Part shown: positions 46,758 to 56,300 of the stretch, in pieces
Position numbering within the stretch: position 1 is the stretch's first letter
Layout of the letters: every line of letters starts with the position of its first letter
Assembly: GCF_014218335.1 (NCBI RefSeq)
Contig: NZ_AP023367.1
Span: 1,241,501-1,305,500, forward strand
Length of the DNA: 64,000 bases
From: Anaerocolumna cellulosilytica
GTDB lineage: Bacteria > Bacillota > Clostridia > Lachnospirales > Lachnospiraceae
Direction of reading: 5' to 3'
Notes under the pieces: generated by a model
Databases searched by the model: none
Seen by the model: the letters and a program-made list of their open reading frames with translations, nothing else
Told to the model about the DNA's origin: nothing
Program-made: the position numbers and the translations under genes

Positions 46758-46844
46758 AACTGGCAAGATTCCCCGATGTGCAACGGTTGTCGCACATCGA
46801 GTCTTGTCGGGAGACCCGAACCCCAGTTTTGGGAAGAATCCCAA
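46758..46844 (+). ncRNA. structured element with branched stems (candidate RNA or transfer-origin structure)
   Basis: Outer stem AACTGG/CCAGTT encloses two hairpins: CAAGA...CGATGTGC with GCACATCG...TCTTG (5 plus 8 bp), and TCGGG-AGA-CCCGA. A further hairpin TTGGG-AAGAAT-CCCAA follows directly. It is GC-rich against its surroundings and lies 10 bp before the AAAAGGAG of the next gene. All stems are perfect except for the internal loop. I recognise no Rfam family from memory. Confidence 0.6.
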
Positions 46845-46866
46845 GCCCTCTTTTAAAAGGAGAATA

Positions 46867-47127
46867 ATGAAGGTAAGCATAATAGCAAAGAAACAACAGT
46901 ATGAGTTTGATGCAGATAAGGTTAAATATGATAAAGCAAACAACATATTGAAGATAGGAGAAAAGTACATAAATGGATATGTACTTTTTTTCATTCACAG
47001 TGTTTCCTCGATGAAATACAATCGCAGATTCAAGTTTTTATCGAATCTGCTGATAGTGAATATTGATGATGACTATTGTGAAAATGCTGAAAGGATAGTT
47101 TCTCTTAGCAAGAAACAATATTTTTAA
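46867..47127 (+). CDS. small hypothetical protein after the structured element
   Basis: 86 residues from the ATG at 46867, five bases after AAAAGGAG. The start MKVSIIAKKQQYEFDADKV begins a beta-rich fold, with KILKIGEKYINGYVLF-like hydrophobic strands and a basic centre (MKYNRRFKF). No family recognised. The frame is open upstream through the structured element, but the ribosome site favours this start. Confidence 0.6.
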   Translation: MKVSIIAKKQQYEFDADKVKYDKANNILKIGEKYINGYVLFFIHSVSSMKYNRRFKFLSNLLIVNIDDDYCENAERIVSLSKKQYF

Positions 47128-47154
47128 TTATTGGAAAGGAGCAGGAATCTGTCT

Positions 47155-47640
47155 ATGAATGATATAAACAAATTGAATGAAGAGCTGAATGAAAGTTTTC
47201 ATATTATTAACACATGTCTTGAAGAGCAGAATTTAAAGAATTTTGCAGAAGAAGCAAGAAAACTTACGTCTATTATATTTAAATCACATCAGGGAGATTT
47301 ATGGTGGCAGGATATGGGCATACAAGTAATTACCATTAGCTTATATTTTTTGTATAAAGAATTTCCAGATGTGGTAGAGAGTAAGGGCAATATTAACCTG
47401 ATAAATTTAAACTTCTGTTTGACTTTTATGGTGACACCAATCAATGTAGATGAGAAATATATGTATGGATTTTTTGAGTATATAGATGAACTTACGGAAG
47501 AACCCATATATGACTACATTGATAAAGAAGCGGTTCAGTGTATTAAGGGAAGTAAGATTGGATTCATCGCTCTTATTTCTGAAATGCACCATTTAATAAT
47601 GAAACTAAAAAGTATAGACAATACGGAGGTGATTGCTTGA
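47155..47640 (+). CDS. hypothetical element protein with VirD4-neighbourhood look
   Basis: 161 residues from ATG 47155 (a TTG at 47131 is the alternative). The segment ARKLTSIIFKSHQGDLWWQDMG resembles the N-terminal part of conjugation proteins that contact the coupling ATPase, but I cannot assign a family. The stop overlaps the next start (TTGA), so the two genes are translationally coupled. Confidence 0.5.
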   Translation: MNDINKLNEELNESFHIINTCLEEQNLKNFAEEARKLTSIIFKSHQGDLWWQDMGIQVITISLYFLYKEFPDVVESKGNINLINLNFCLTFMVTPINVDEKYMYGFFEYIDELTEEPIYDYIDKEAVQCIKGSKIGFIALISEMHHLIMKLKSIDNTEVIA

Positions 47641-48269
47641 ATCTGAACAACTTCAAAGGGGAGTTGGTTCGAGATGATTTTACTGAAAAACAATGGAAAG
47701 AAATCCAGCTGAGTCTGGATTCAGGTTTTGATGTTTGTATTTATGCAAAAAAATATTTCCATCACAAACAAATGAGAGAATTACGGTTAGCACAAGAGAA
47801 GGGAATCCAATTATCATCAATGCTGTGTGATAGATACTTACACAGTAAAGAAATACATCTTGCAGTTTTATGCATTGAAAAAGGGTATGAACTAAAATAT
47901 TTTGTTAGCAAGGCGTTTAATTTTAAGCAAAAGGAACAAATATACTTGGGCATGGAATCAAAAGTTGCTTATCAAAAATATGCTTTGCCAATACATAATG
48001 AATGGAAGATGCAAGAAGTAAGATTGGCAATGGAGGAAGGTTATAATTTACTTCCATATCTCGATACACATAATCACAATCAGTTGAGACAAATCAGGTT
48101 GGGAATGGAGAATGGTGTTGATTATCATGTATATGATGATGTTAAGTTTAAACAGGCTCAAATGGCTGAAATACTAGCCGGATTACAGGAAGGAATTGAT
48201 GTCTCCACGTATGCTGATTATAATCTTTCGATTGAAGAAATGCGGCTAAAAAGGGGTATGAGGAATTAG
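47637..48269 (+). CDS. repeat protein sharing motifs with the 42415 product (TTG start)
   Basis: 210 residues, read from a TTG at 47637 with a strong GGAGG seven bases before. It consists of about six to seven 30-residue repeats with the pattern (Q/K)-M-x-E-(I/L)-R-L-G-x-(E/Q)-x-G-(I/V)-D, for example QLRQIRLGMENGVDYHVYDD and QMAEILAGLQEGIDVSTYAD. The same repeat occurs in residues 500-650 of the 42415 protein. Repeat helices of this sort usually bind partners; function unknown. Confidence 0.68.
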   Translation: MNLNNFKGELVRDDFTEKQWKEIQLSLDSGFDVCIYAKKYFHHKQMRELRLAQEKGIQLSSMLCDRYLHSKEIHLAVLCIEKGYELKYFVSKAFNFKQKEQIYLGMESKVAYQKYALPIHNEWKMQEVRLAMEEGYNLLPYLDTHNHNQLRQIRLGMENGVDYHVYDDVKFKQAQMAEILAGLQEGIDVSTYADYNLSIEEMRLKRGMRN

Positions 48270-48284
48270 TGAAGGGGATGAAGG

Positions 48285-48644
48285 ATGACAAAAAGAATTG
48301 TAATAGTTTCAGGAGTATGCATTATATTTCCATTTTCTATATTTATGTCTCATTGGCGCTTAATCGATATATTATTAGGTTTACTGCCAATATTAACTGG
48401 AAATATACTACTAATAACACAAATAAAAAATTATACAAAGTTACAAAGAAAGCTATTATACATAGTCTCAAGCTTAAGTATACTCAATTTTCTAATGGAG
48501 GTTTTGTGGTATTACCAAAGTAATTATATATCCTATGTAACATTAGTCGATTATTTACCATCATTAATGTTTTGGTTTTCTTACTTTAGCTATAAAGTAA
48601 TCACTTTAGTTTTATGTATATTACTTACCAAAAAACAATTTTAG
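48285..48644 (+). CDS. small multi-pass membrane protein, unknown
   Basis: 119 residues with four hydrophobic segments spread over the whole length (IVIVSGVCIIFPFSIFM, LIDILLGLLPILTGNILLI, LLYIVSSLSILNFLMEVLWY and a last one ending in VITLVLCILL). GAAGGGGATGAAGG precedes the ATG. An overlapping frame at 48269 lacks protein-like character. No family recognised. Confidence 0.6.
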   Translation: MTKRIVIVSGVCIIFPFSIFMSHWRLIDILLGLLPILTGNILLITQIKNYTKLQRKLLYIVSSLSILNFLMEVLWYYQSNYISYVTLVDYLPSLMFWFSYFSYKVITLVLCILLTKKQF

Positions 48645-48764
48645 ATAGGGTAAAATATGTTTTGTATATAATATTTAGTTATTAAAATACCACAAGTAAA
48701 TCCACATACCCCTAAAAAGAGCTGTGTTAAAAAGTATAGTAAGAATCAAGTATCTAAAAAATAG

Positions 48765-48775
48765 TAAGCGCACCT
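48765..48775 (+). other. candidate oriT nic region
   Basis: AGTAAGCGCACCTGAAAG resembles the TAAGTGCGCCCT nic region of RSF1010/pSK41-type origins. It lies directly before mobC and the relaxase, where oriT is expected. Repeated TATAGTAAG and ATAGTAAG motifs stand 25 bp apart upstream. Identity with the known nic core is partial. Confidence 0.4.
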
Positions 48776-48783
48776 GAAAGGAG

Positions 48784-49296
48784 GTGATTACCATTGAGCA
48801 AGGTACAACAAAAACATTAAAAATAGGTGCCAGGGTTACACCGGAGCAAAAGAAGGAGATAAAGAAATTAATGAGAGCTGCCGGCTTTAGAAGGGAAAGT
48901 GAATATGTACTTTCTTGCTGTTTAAAAGTCAGTGAGATAAAGCCACAATCTCCCTATGAATTAAACCTTATGAGAACCAGTGGCTCAAAACGTATGCTAT
49001 TCAAAGTGACAGAGGAAGAACGGGAACTGATAATGAAAAGATATGAAGCTTCCCGCTTTAATAATTTCAGCCGTTTTGTAAGAAATAGCTGCCTGGGTAA
49101 TCCCATCTTAATAGTAGGAGATATAAAAGGAATTACCCATGAATTACATAAAGCTGGTAACAATCTGAATCAGCTTACCCTTCTTTGCCATCAAGGGCTA
49201 ATAACAGCGCCTGATTTAACAGAAATTCACGACTTATTATTGCGCATTTACCATGAACTAATAAAGATTGTGAAGAGAATTGATTCAGGAAGGTAA
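48784..49296 (+). CDS. mobC: MobC-type relaxosome protein
   Basis: About 170 residues. Two ribbon-helix-helix-like segments (ARVTPEQKKEIKKLMRAAGF and FKVTEEERELIMKRYEASRF) and the C-terminal HKAGNNLNQLTLLCHQG are typical of MobC proteins, which open oriT for the relaxase. The start is odd: AAAGGAGGTGAT is a perfect ribosome site but the in-frame GTG is part of it, and the codon at the right distance in this frame is ATT (48793). A TTG one base later opens MSKVQQKH and then stops. Either an ATT start or an indel or frameshift near 48815 is possible. Confidence 0.8.
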   Translation: MITIEQGTTKTLKIGARVTPEQKKEIKKLMRAAGFRRESEYVLSCCLKVSEIKPQSPYELNLMRTSGSKRMLFKVTEEERELIMKRYEASRFNNFSRFVRNSCLGNPILIVGDIKGITHELHKAGNNLNQLTLLCHQGLITAPDLTEIHDLLLRIYHELIKIVKRIDSGR

Positions 49297-49300
49297 TTGT

Positions 49301-50362
49301 ATGGCAATTGTAAAAATCGTTAATCGAAATGAGAAAAGAAAGGGAGAAAAGATAACCTATAAAACGTTAGGCAGTGTCAAACGTCTCTTAAACTACATTC
49401 TCAGACTGGATAAAACAGAAGAACATTTAAAAGACGGTATTTACTGCAATCCCAACACAGCCTATGAAGAATTTGTTTTGACCAAAGCAATGCATGGAAA
49501 ACTTCCTCCCCCAAACAACGATTCAGAGGAAGTTATACATATTGTGCAAAGTTTTAAAGTGGAGGAAGTTACTCCTGAACTGGCAAAGAAAATTGCAGAT
49601 GAGCTTCTGGAGTTTAAGCTTTTTGAGGGGTTTCAGGTAGTGTATGCCACCCATACAGATGCCAAACATATTCATACGCATTTTGCAATTAACTCTGTTA
49701 ATTATGAGAATGGGAAACGGTGGCATATATCAAAACATGAGTTACAAACCATTAAGGATAAAAGTAATGAACTATGTAGGAAATACAATTTATCCGTACT
49801 TCCTAAGATGGACAAAAACCGATTGCAGATTGATCCAGCAGGAAATCGTCTTCATGCCCAGATTACCAATGGGGAATATATTGCAATCAAGGAGGGACGC
49901 AGTTGGAAGGCAGAAATACTTCATGCTGGTATGGCTGTTAAAAAGATAGCAAAAAGTCAGGATGAATTTATAGAAATTATGGATTCTCTTGGCTATAAGG
50001 TAAGGTGGGAAGATACCAGAAAAGATATCACCTTCACCAATGCAGATGGTAAGAAAATCAATTCAGATAAGTTAGGATTCCCAGCTAGAAATTACACACC
50101 TTTAACGAAAGAAGCTCTTGAAAAGCAATTTGCCATCAACCGTCAAGTAGCTGAAAATAATAACATAACAGTTCTTAAAGAACAGGAACACTTAAGAACT
50201 TCCATTCTAAAACTTGCAAAAACCTTAAGCCATGAAAGCAATCCATATCCCTTTCAGAATACACCAAAGCTTCAGGCTATCGGAAATCTGGAAGGACAGG
50301 CGTTAAAGGATAAGATAAAAGAAGCAGAGAAAGGAAAAGGTCTTGATTGGGAAAGAGAATAA
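49301..50362 (+). CDS. MOBP-type conjugative relaxase
   Basis: 353 residues from ATG 49301, after CAGGAAGG. It nicks one strand at oriT and stays bound to the 5' end. The three-histidine motif is HTDAKHIHTHFAINSVN (about 118-134), with GKRWH just after. Candidate catalytic tyrosines lie in the N-terminal YKTLGSVKRLLNYIL. The C-terminal third (GYKVRWEDTRKDITFTNADG) is as in relaxases of Firmicutes elements. No primase or helicase domain is attached. It overlaps the coupling-protein gene by 20 bp. Confidence 0.88.
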   Translation: MAIVKIVNRNEKRKGEKITYKTLGSVKRLLNYILRLDKTEEHLKDGIYCNPNTAYEEFVLTKAMHGKLPPPNNDSEEVIHIVQSFKVEEVTPELAKKIADELLEFKLFEGFQVVYATHTDAKHIHTHFAINSVNYENGKRWHISKHELQTIKDKSNELCRKYNLSVLPKMDKNRLQIDPAGNRLHAQITNGEYIAIKEGRSWKAEILHAGMAVKKIAKSQDEFIEIMDSLGYKVRWEDTRKDITFTNADGKKINSDKLGFPARNYTPLTKEALEKQFAINRQVAENNNITVLKEQEHLRTSILKLAKTLSHESNPYPFQNTPKLQAIGNLEGQALKDKIKEAEKGKGLDWERE

Positions 50363-52547
50363 AACAGGAAAGAGTAAGGTAAAAAAATATTTTCCGTATA
50401 GCTTTCTGCTTGCTATTGGCTTTTTACTAGACTTATATTTTGTAGCCATCTTTGATAGTACATTGCGAAAGCAGAGATTAGATTCCTTATCACCTGATGA
50501 AATTATAGTTTATGTAGCTTCAAGCAATAATGCCTGGAAGCTATTTTTTTTATTAGCGGTAGGAATCGTAATGGCAGTTATTATTCTGATATTAACAGAC
50601 AGTAAGGACTATCAAAGTGACCAGATCCTGGTTACACCTAAGATATCCACACCAGTTCCGGCAGGACAGGGACAATGCGGTACGGCAAAGTGGCTGCCAA
50701 AGGAGGACTATGATAGAGTATTTGGTACATTTGAGGTAGACAGCAATGCAGAGCTAATGAAAATGATTGAAGAAGCCAGCTTAAATGACATCAAAAAGGA
50801 GCTGCACCGCATTGAAACATTGGAAAAAGAAATAGACCAAATTAAGGAGCTTATTAAAAATGCAGAAAAACCGAATCCAAAGGATATCGAAAAGCTTCAA
50901 TTAAAACAACATGAGCTGGAGGATGAGAATAATTTTATTCATGAAGTCACTCATCCGGAGGCTTATGATGATATAAAGAAAAAGATTCGGAAAGGGGGAT
51001 ATACTTTCCCTAGTGATGCAGGTATTGTACTAGGGAAAAAAGATAAGAAGGATGTAAAAGAACTTTTATATTACATATATGAGGATGTACACACGCTGGT
51101 GTTAGGAGCAACCAGATCTGGTAAAGGAAGGACAGTATTATTGCAAACCATAGCAGCTCTTATCTTTGCGGCTGAGAGTATGATAATCACAGACCCCAAA
51201 ACGGAAACCTATTACTACTATAAAAAGCTGTTAGAACTATTTGAGTATAACACCGTAGTTCTTGATTTTAAAAATCCCAGGAAGAGTTCCCGTTTTAATT
51301 TTCTACAGCCTATCATTAATTGTGTGGATGCTGGGGATTTGCCGGGAGCGATAGAAGCCACTTGGGATTTAGTCAGTCAGTTAGTTGGAGAACCAAAAGG
51401 GGAAAGGCTTTGGAGTGATGGGGAAGCTTCCACCATTGCTGCAGCTACCATAGCAGTGGTGTATGACAACAGGTCACCAGAAAATCATAAATATAGAAAT
51501 CTAACCAACGTATATTATTTCTTAAGTCAGATGTGTACACCGATTCAAGTAGGAAAGGAAATGGTACTGCCATTAACCCGATATGTAAAGGATTTACCAG
51601 ATGACCACCCAGCAAAGGGACTTCTTGCCGTTGCTGATATTGCACCATCCAGAACACGAGGCAGTTTTTACACCTCTGCCTTAATGACCCTACGGTTATT
51701 TACCAATCCATTGATTGCAGATATGACTTCTACCACGGACTTTGACCCTATGACAATAGGAAGAGATAAGACAGCAATCTTTATTGTTCTGCCGGAAGAC
51801 CGCAGAACCTATAACAGTCTGGCAAGTCTATTTGTATCTCAAATCTATCAGTTGCAAAGTAAGGCTGCTGATAAACGAGGAGGAAGACTGGAGAGAAGGA
51901 CAAATTATCTGCTTGATGAATATGGAAACTACGCAAAGATTACGAACTTTACTTCCATGCAGACGGTTGGTGGTGGAAAGGGTATGCGCTTTAATATCTT
52001 TGTACAGGACTATAACCAGATTGATGATGTGTATGAGAAGATTCAAGGCAGTATTATAAGAAGTAACTGTGAGAACTGGATTTACCTGCAGACGGATGAT
52101 CCGGATACGCTGGAAGGTCTTTCAAAGAAACTGGGGAAATATACAATCAGTACCTATTCCTTAAGTGCAAATCACCAGAAATATAGCACTCCAAGTTCCT
52201 CTCACAGTATACAGTTGACTGGAAGGGAATTATTAACATCAGATGAAATTAAGAGAATCAACCGGCCTTACTCTCTAGTTACAAGCCGTAATGATCCGGC
52301 AATTATGTATGCCCCTGATTTATCCCAGTGGTATTTTAACCGTATGCTTGGGTTAGGGGATAAGGAGCACAACAGGCGGTTACGTGCTGCCAGAGAAAAT
52401 CTAAGACCCTCCCGGAAGGTTAGCAGTGAGCTGGTATTATGGGGAATTTGGAATGAGTATAAATCTGCTATGATAAATGAACAAAAAGAGAAGGAGGAAA
52501 AAGCAATGCAAAGAATGGCAGAGCAATACATGGCCGGGCATTTTTAA
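50343..52547 (+). CDS. VirD4/TraG-type coupling protein (T4CP)
   Basis: 734 residues. Two N-terminal membrane helices (YSFLLAIGFLLDLYFVAIF and LFFLLAVGIVMAVIILIL) are followed by a predicted helical segment (about 135-200) and the ATPase: Walker A LGATRSGKGRT near 254-264 and Walker B YLLDEYGNY near 522. It pumps relaxase-bound DNA into the type IV channel. The gene starts at TTG 50343 inside the relaxase gene, after AAAGGAAAAGGTC; no closer ATG is available. Length and domain order are normal for Gram-positive T4CPs. Confidence 0.92.
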   Translation: MIGKENKTGKSKVKKYFPYSFLLAIGFLLDLYFVAIFDSTLRKQRLDSLSPDEIIVYVASSNNAWKLFFLLAVGIVMAVIILILTDSKDYQSDQILVTPKISTPVPAGQGQCGTAKWLPKEDYDRVFGTFEVDSNAELMKMIEEASLNDIKKELHRIETLEKEIDQIKELIKNAEKPNPKDIEKLQLKQHELEDENNFIHEVTHPEAYDDIKKKIRKGGYTFPSDAGIVLGKKDKKDVKELLYYIYEDVHTLVLGATRSGKGRTVLLQTIAALIFAAESMIITDPKTETYYYYKKLLELFEYNTVVLDFKNPRKSSRFNFLQPIINCVDAGDLPGAIEATWDLVSQLVGEPKGERLWSDGEASTIAAATIAVVYDNRSPENHKYRNLTNVYYFLSQMCTPIQVGKEMVLPLTRYVKDLPDDHPAKGLLAVADIAPSRTRGSFYTSALMTLRLFTNPLIADMTSTTDFDPMTIGRDKTAIFIVLPEDRRTYNSLASLFVSQIYQLQSKAADKRGGRLERRTNYLLDEYGNYAKITNFTSMQTVGGGKGMRFNIFVQDYNQIDDVYEKIQGSIIRSNCENWIYLQTDDPDTLEGLSKKLGKYTISTYSLSANHQKYSTPSSSHSIQLTGRELLTSDEIKRINRPYSLVTSRNDPAIMYAPDLSQWYFNRMLGLGDKEHNRRLRAARENLRPSRKVSSELVLWGIWNEYKSAMINEQKEKEEKAMQRMAEQYMAGHF

Positions 52548-52604
52548 AATGTCTTACGGTCTGGTAATAAAAAATATATATACAGAATAAAGGAGTAAAG
52601 CAAT

Positions 52605-52970
52605 ATGAAAAAACTGAATAAAATTAGCAGATGTATGCTAAAGGGGAAGGACAAAATCAGGTTTTTAGGGATTTTGTTCTTTCTATTTTGCTCGAAAACC
52701 ACTGTATTAGCTGACGATGATAACAAAATAGCAAACAGTAAATTTGGAACAGGATTTATTAATTTGGCGAACGATGCTTCTGCATTTTTGCTGGTAGCAT
52801 CACCTATTGTAGGGGGAGTTTGCGCTCTATATTTTTTGATTCGTAAAAATGCAGCTGATGAGCAGGATCAAAAGAAATGGAATCAAAGGCTTATCATTAC
52901 AGGTATTTGTGTTATAGGAGCAGTTTTAGTAACAGGAACGATTAACGTAGTAACAAGTTATTTTGTATAA
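52605..52970 (+). CDS. pilin-like/TrbC-like membrane protein with signal peptide
   Basis: 121 residues. The signal peptide runs to about residue 37 (LGILFFLFCSKTTVLA, then DDDN). Two membrane helices follow (FLLVASPIVGGVCALYFLI and LIITGICVIGAVLVTGTINVV) separated by a charged turn (RKNAADEQDQKKWNQR). This is the VirB2/TrbC-like plan of conjugation pilins or channel proteins. AAAGGAGTAAAGCAAT precedes the ATG. Confidence 0.65.
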   Translation: MKKLNKISRCMLKGKDKIRFLGILFFLFCSKTTVLADDDNKIANSKFGTGFINLANDASAFLLVASPIVGGVCALYFLIRKNAADEQDQKKWNQRLIITGICVIGAVLVTGTINVVTSYFV

Positions 52971-52998
52971 ATAAACCAAACATGGAGGAAAAAGGACA

Positions 52999-53244
52999 AT
53001 GAGAAAATTCAACAACTTTTTAAACGAAAAATCAATTAAGGCTAAGGTTAGAATGGGTAAATTTATAGAGAAGACAGTTGGTAAATTACAGGAGAAAGAT
53101 GGTAACTTTTTTGAAGAAGGAATCAAGTGGATTATAGCATTTGTTGTTGGAGCATTACTTTTGGGAGGAATATACCTTTTATTTAAGGATATTATTTTAC
53201 CTACCATCACCAGCAGAGTTCAGCAGATGTTTAATTACTCTTAA
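52999..53244 (+). CDS. DUF6133-like conjugation membrane protein
   Basis: 81 residues. A charged N-terminal half (VRMGKFIEKTVGKLQEKDGN) precedes one membrane helix (IIAFVVGALLLGGIYLLF) and the ending LPTITSRVQQMFNYS, matching DUF6133 proteins found in Clostridial conjugative elements. Like the gene before it, it may encode a minor pilin or channel subunit. TGGAGGAAAAAGGACA precedes the ATG. Confidence 0.65.
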   Translation: MRKFNNFLNEKSIKAKVRMGKFIEKTVGKLQEKDGNFFEEGIKWIIAFVVGALLLGGIYLLFKDIILPTITSRVQQMFNYS

Positions 53245-53268
53245 TCAAAAGAGTATCAGCAAATTGGA

Positions 53269-53295
53269 GTACGCTATAGCCTGCCTATAGCGTAC
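53269..53295 (+). terminator. perfect hairpin between small membrane genes and surface protein
   Basis: GTACGCTATAG, CCTGC, CTATAGCGTAC: eleven perfect base pairs. TTACATGATAAAAAGGAG follows, without a T run, so partial termination or RNA processing that sets different expression levels is likelier than a full stop. Confidence 0.5.
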
Positions 53296-53319
53296 TTACA
53301 TGATAAAAAGGAGATCCAA

Positions 53320-56300
53320 ATGGATAAGAAAATACAAAAAATAATAGCATTGTTTTTGTGTGTATGCTTTGTGTTACAGCCATTTCAATATAGCTCAGCC
53401 ACTGCCAGTAATGGAGTTACTTTAAATCTTATGGATGGTATGATAACCGTTGCTGACAGAGAGTATATACAGAAGACAACTTCTGGTACAGTTGTAACTT
53501 CTGGAACAATACCGGAAGGGAGTGAGCTAATTATTACAGGTGTCCATGGTGGTAACCAGAACATTCAATTAACTGGTTCAGACCTTCCCACATTACGATT
53601 TGTGAATGTGAGTACGAATGGATACTTAACAGGTAATGTGTCTGGTACCTTGAATGTAATAATTCAGGGGAATTGTACTTTCAGCAATTCACTTATCTAT
53701 GATATTGCAACAAGCACTCATTTGAATATAGATGTAAGGGGAGTGGACGGTAGTATCTATAATGGTGCTTTTAACATTTATGGAACGTCCGCTGCAAGTG
53801 ATAATGTCTTTCTAAATGTGTCAAATATAAAGGTTGTTAGTACTTCCCCTGTATCAAGCATTTCCAGAGTTGCTACAGCAAATATAAGTGATTTTGAGTT
53901 AAGGGGTAGCAGATTAGAAGTAATGTTAAGTTCAGAGAAGTTGACATTACCAGTACTATTAAAAAACTGCTTATTAGAAGGCTTACAATTTTACAGTGCT
54001 TCATTAGTAACCTTTGATAACGTAAAAGTCCTAAATGACTTAGGGTATGTAATTATAGGTAATGTTAATAGCAGTTATAATCAACCAGATTCAGCCGTTA
54101 TCAAAAATTCCGATATGAATATTCAAGGATTGGTTATGATGGCAGCTAATAATAAAATTGAAAATTCCTATATTAAATCTACGAATGTTACTTATACAAG
54201 TTCATCATTATTCAGGTTTGATAATACCACAATTGTAAAGGGGTCTACCTTAGAAGTAGCAGAATCACTTACTCCTGCAAGCGTAAGGAATCGTACCTAT
54301 GGAGCTTCTATTTATTCAGAAGATAGTGCCTTTATATTTAAGAACAGTAATTTAAAGAGGTTTTTCGATGGCTCTGATCAGTTTGTGGATCCTAAAGATA
54401 CCAGTGGAAATTCGTTATACTTAAACAAACTATTACTTCCAGGAGCAACAAGTTCCAATGTAACAGTATCTATTGATGAAAGAGAGCCGGTTACTTTAAG
54501 AACGGACAACGAAGGATACTTATTCCTATATCTCACAGTTGGTTCACACAAGGTTAAAGTGATTGATTTTCATGGTGTTGATTACCATTTAGAATTTGAA
54601 GGAGCTGCCGGACGAGAAACTGCTAATAATGATAACACCATTGGGGAGCTGCTTCCTGAAAAAACCGCTACAATAATTACTACCCCATATAAAAATGCAG
54701 AGATAGAATACACCTTTGATACAGAAATCTGGTATCCGGTTAAAACAGATCCGGATGGAAGTTTTAAGGTTGTTATACCTGATAATGCACATTCTTTTTA
54801 TATCAGACTTAAAAATGGTGAAACAAAATATGCAAAAATCATCAATGGTTCACTAGGAGAATGGGAGAGTGTAAAACCAGTTATTCTTTCACAGTCTCCT
54901 TCATCCGTGACGTTAGTGAAAGGAACAGAGGGAACCTTATATGTCAATGCAAAACCATTCAGAACGTCCAACCAGTTAGCCTATCAATGGTTTAAAGAGG
55001 GAGAAGCAGTAGAAGGAGCAGTCTCTAATGTTTTGAATATACCAAATATAGCTGATTCTCATGCAGGAATATACACCTGTGTTGTAACAGAATCCGATGG
55101 TACTACAAATGTTACTGTTCCCATAACTGTAACTGTAAAGGACGCTGTCGACGAAAATGAACTTAAGGAACAGATTGCAGAATTGACAGAACAGGTTAAT
55201 CAGCTAACAGAACAGCTTAACAAAGAAATTGCTGATAAGCAAACCTTATCGGATACCATAACACAGTTACAAAAACAGATATCCGATTTGCTGAAGCAGA
55301 TAACGGATTTACAGAACCGTGTCGCTGACTTAGAGGAACAGCTAGAAGAGACAAGAAATGATAACACGAATCTGAATACCCTGATACTAGAGCTGAATAA
55401 TAGAGTCATTGAATTGAATACAACGATTACAACGTTGCAACAACAATTAGCACAGGTGATTGCAGATAAGAATGCATTGCAAAGTGAAGTTGATTTACTA
55501 AGAAATCAGGTCATCAGCTTGACACAGCAGATAACGGTTTTAAATGAGCAGCTAATAGCCAGTGAGAATGAGAATACAGCGTTAAAGAATGAAATTTTAG
55601 ATTTAAGACAGCAGATTATTGAATTGAACACTGTAATAACGGGATTGAATTCGGATGTAAACCTCCTAAATCAGACGAATATATCTCTTAAGGAATCCTT
55701 AGATTCTGCCAGTGTTACTCTAGCAGAATTGGAGGGATTATTGACACTTATTAAAGCAGAATTAGGAGTAAACGATAATAGTGATATCCTGCAAGCAATC
55801 CGAGAATTGAAAGGACGGTTACAGGAGGAAATTACAAAGAATGAAACTCTTGTAAACCAGATTACAATCATTGAACAAGAGCTTAATGAAGTCAGAGCAA
55901 ATAATCAGGTTTTGACTGATAAATTGAATGAGCTTATTTTGCTGGTAAATGCCAACGATACCGATGATTTAATCCTAAAAATAGCGGAGTTGCAGAGTAT
56001 TATTCGTATTGCAAATGAGCGAATCACACAGCTTGAAACGGAGAAGTCTCAGTTAATAAAGAATTTACAGGATGCACTTGCTTTGATTGATAATTTACAG
56101 AAACAAATCGAAATCCTCTTGGATGCGTCCGGATCAGAAGCGGAACTGTTAAAACAAATAGCATCCTTAGTAAATCAGGTAAATCAGCTAAAGAACAAAA
56201 ATGCTGAATTATCTACTTCCGTTACAGATTTAAATACAAAGGTAAATGAATTATTTACAGAAAAGCTTCGTCTGGAGGGTGAAATCGCAAGGCTTGAAAG

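Noticed and set aside
48269-48523. 84-residue frame starting just after the 47637 gene
   Set aside because: It overlaps the 48285 frame, which has the better ribosome site and a coherent multi-helix membrane protein.
49644-49949. 101-residue frame in another frame inside the relaxase gene
   Set aside because: Unlike the tnpV case it has no ribosome site, lies over the conserved HxHxH core of the relaxase and shows no known family.
51784-52059. 91-residue alternative frame inside the coupling-protein gene
   Set aside because: Lies over the conserved Walker B region and has no ribosome site or family match; treated as chance.
53641-54400. Polymorphic repeat or pectate-lyase-like beta-helix in the surface protein
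   Set aside because: The N-terminal region is beta-rich with Asn/Ser ladders, but repeat length and catalytic residues could not be established.
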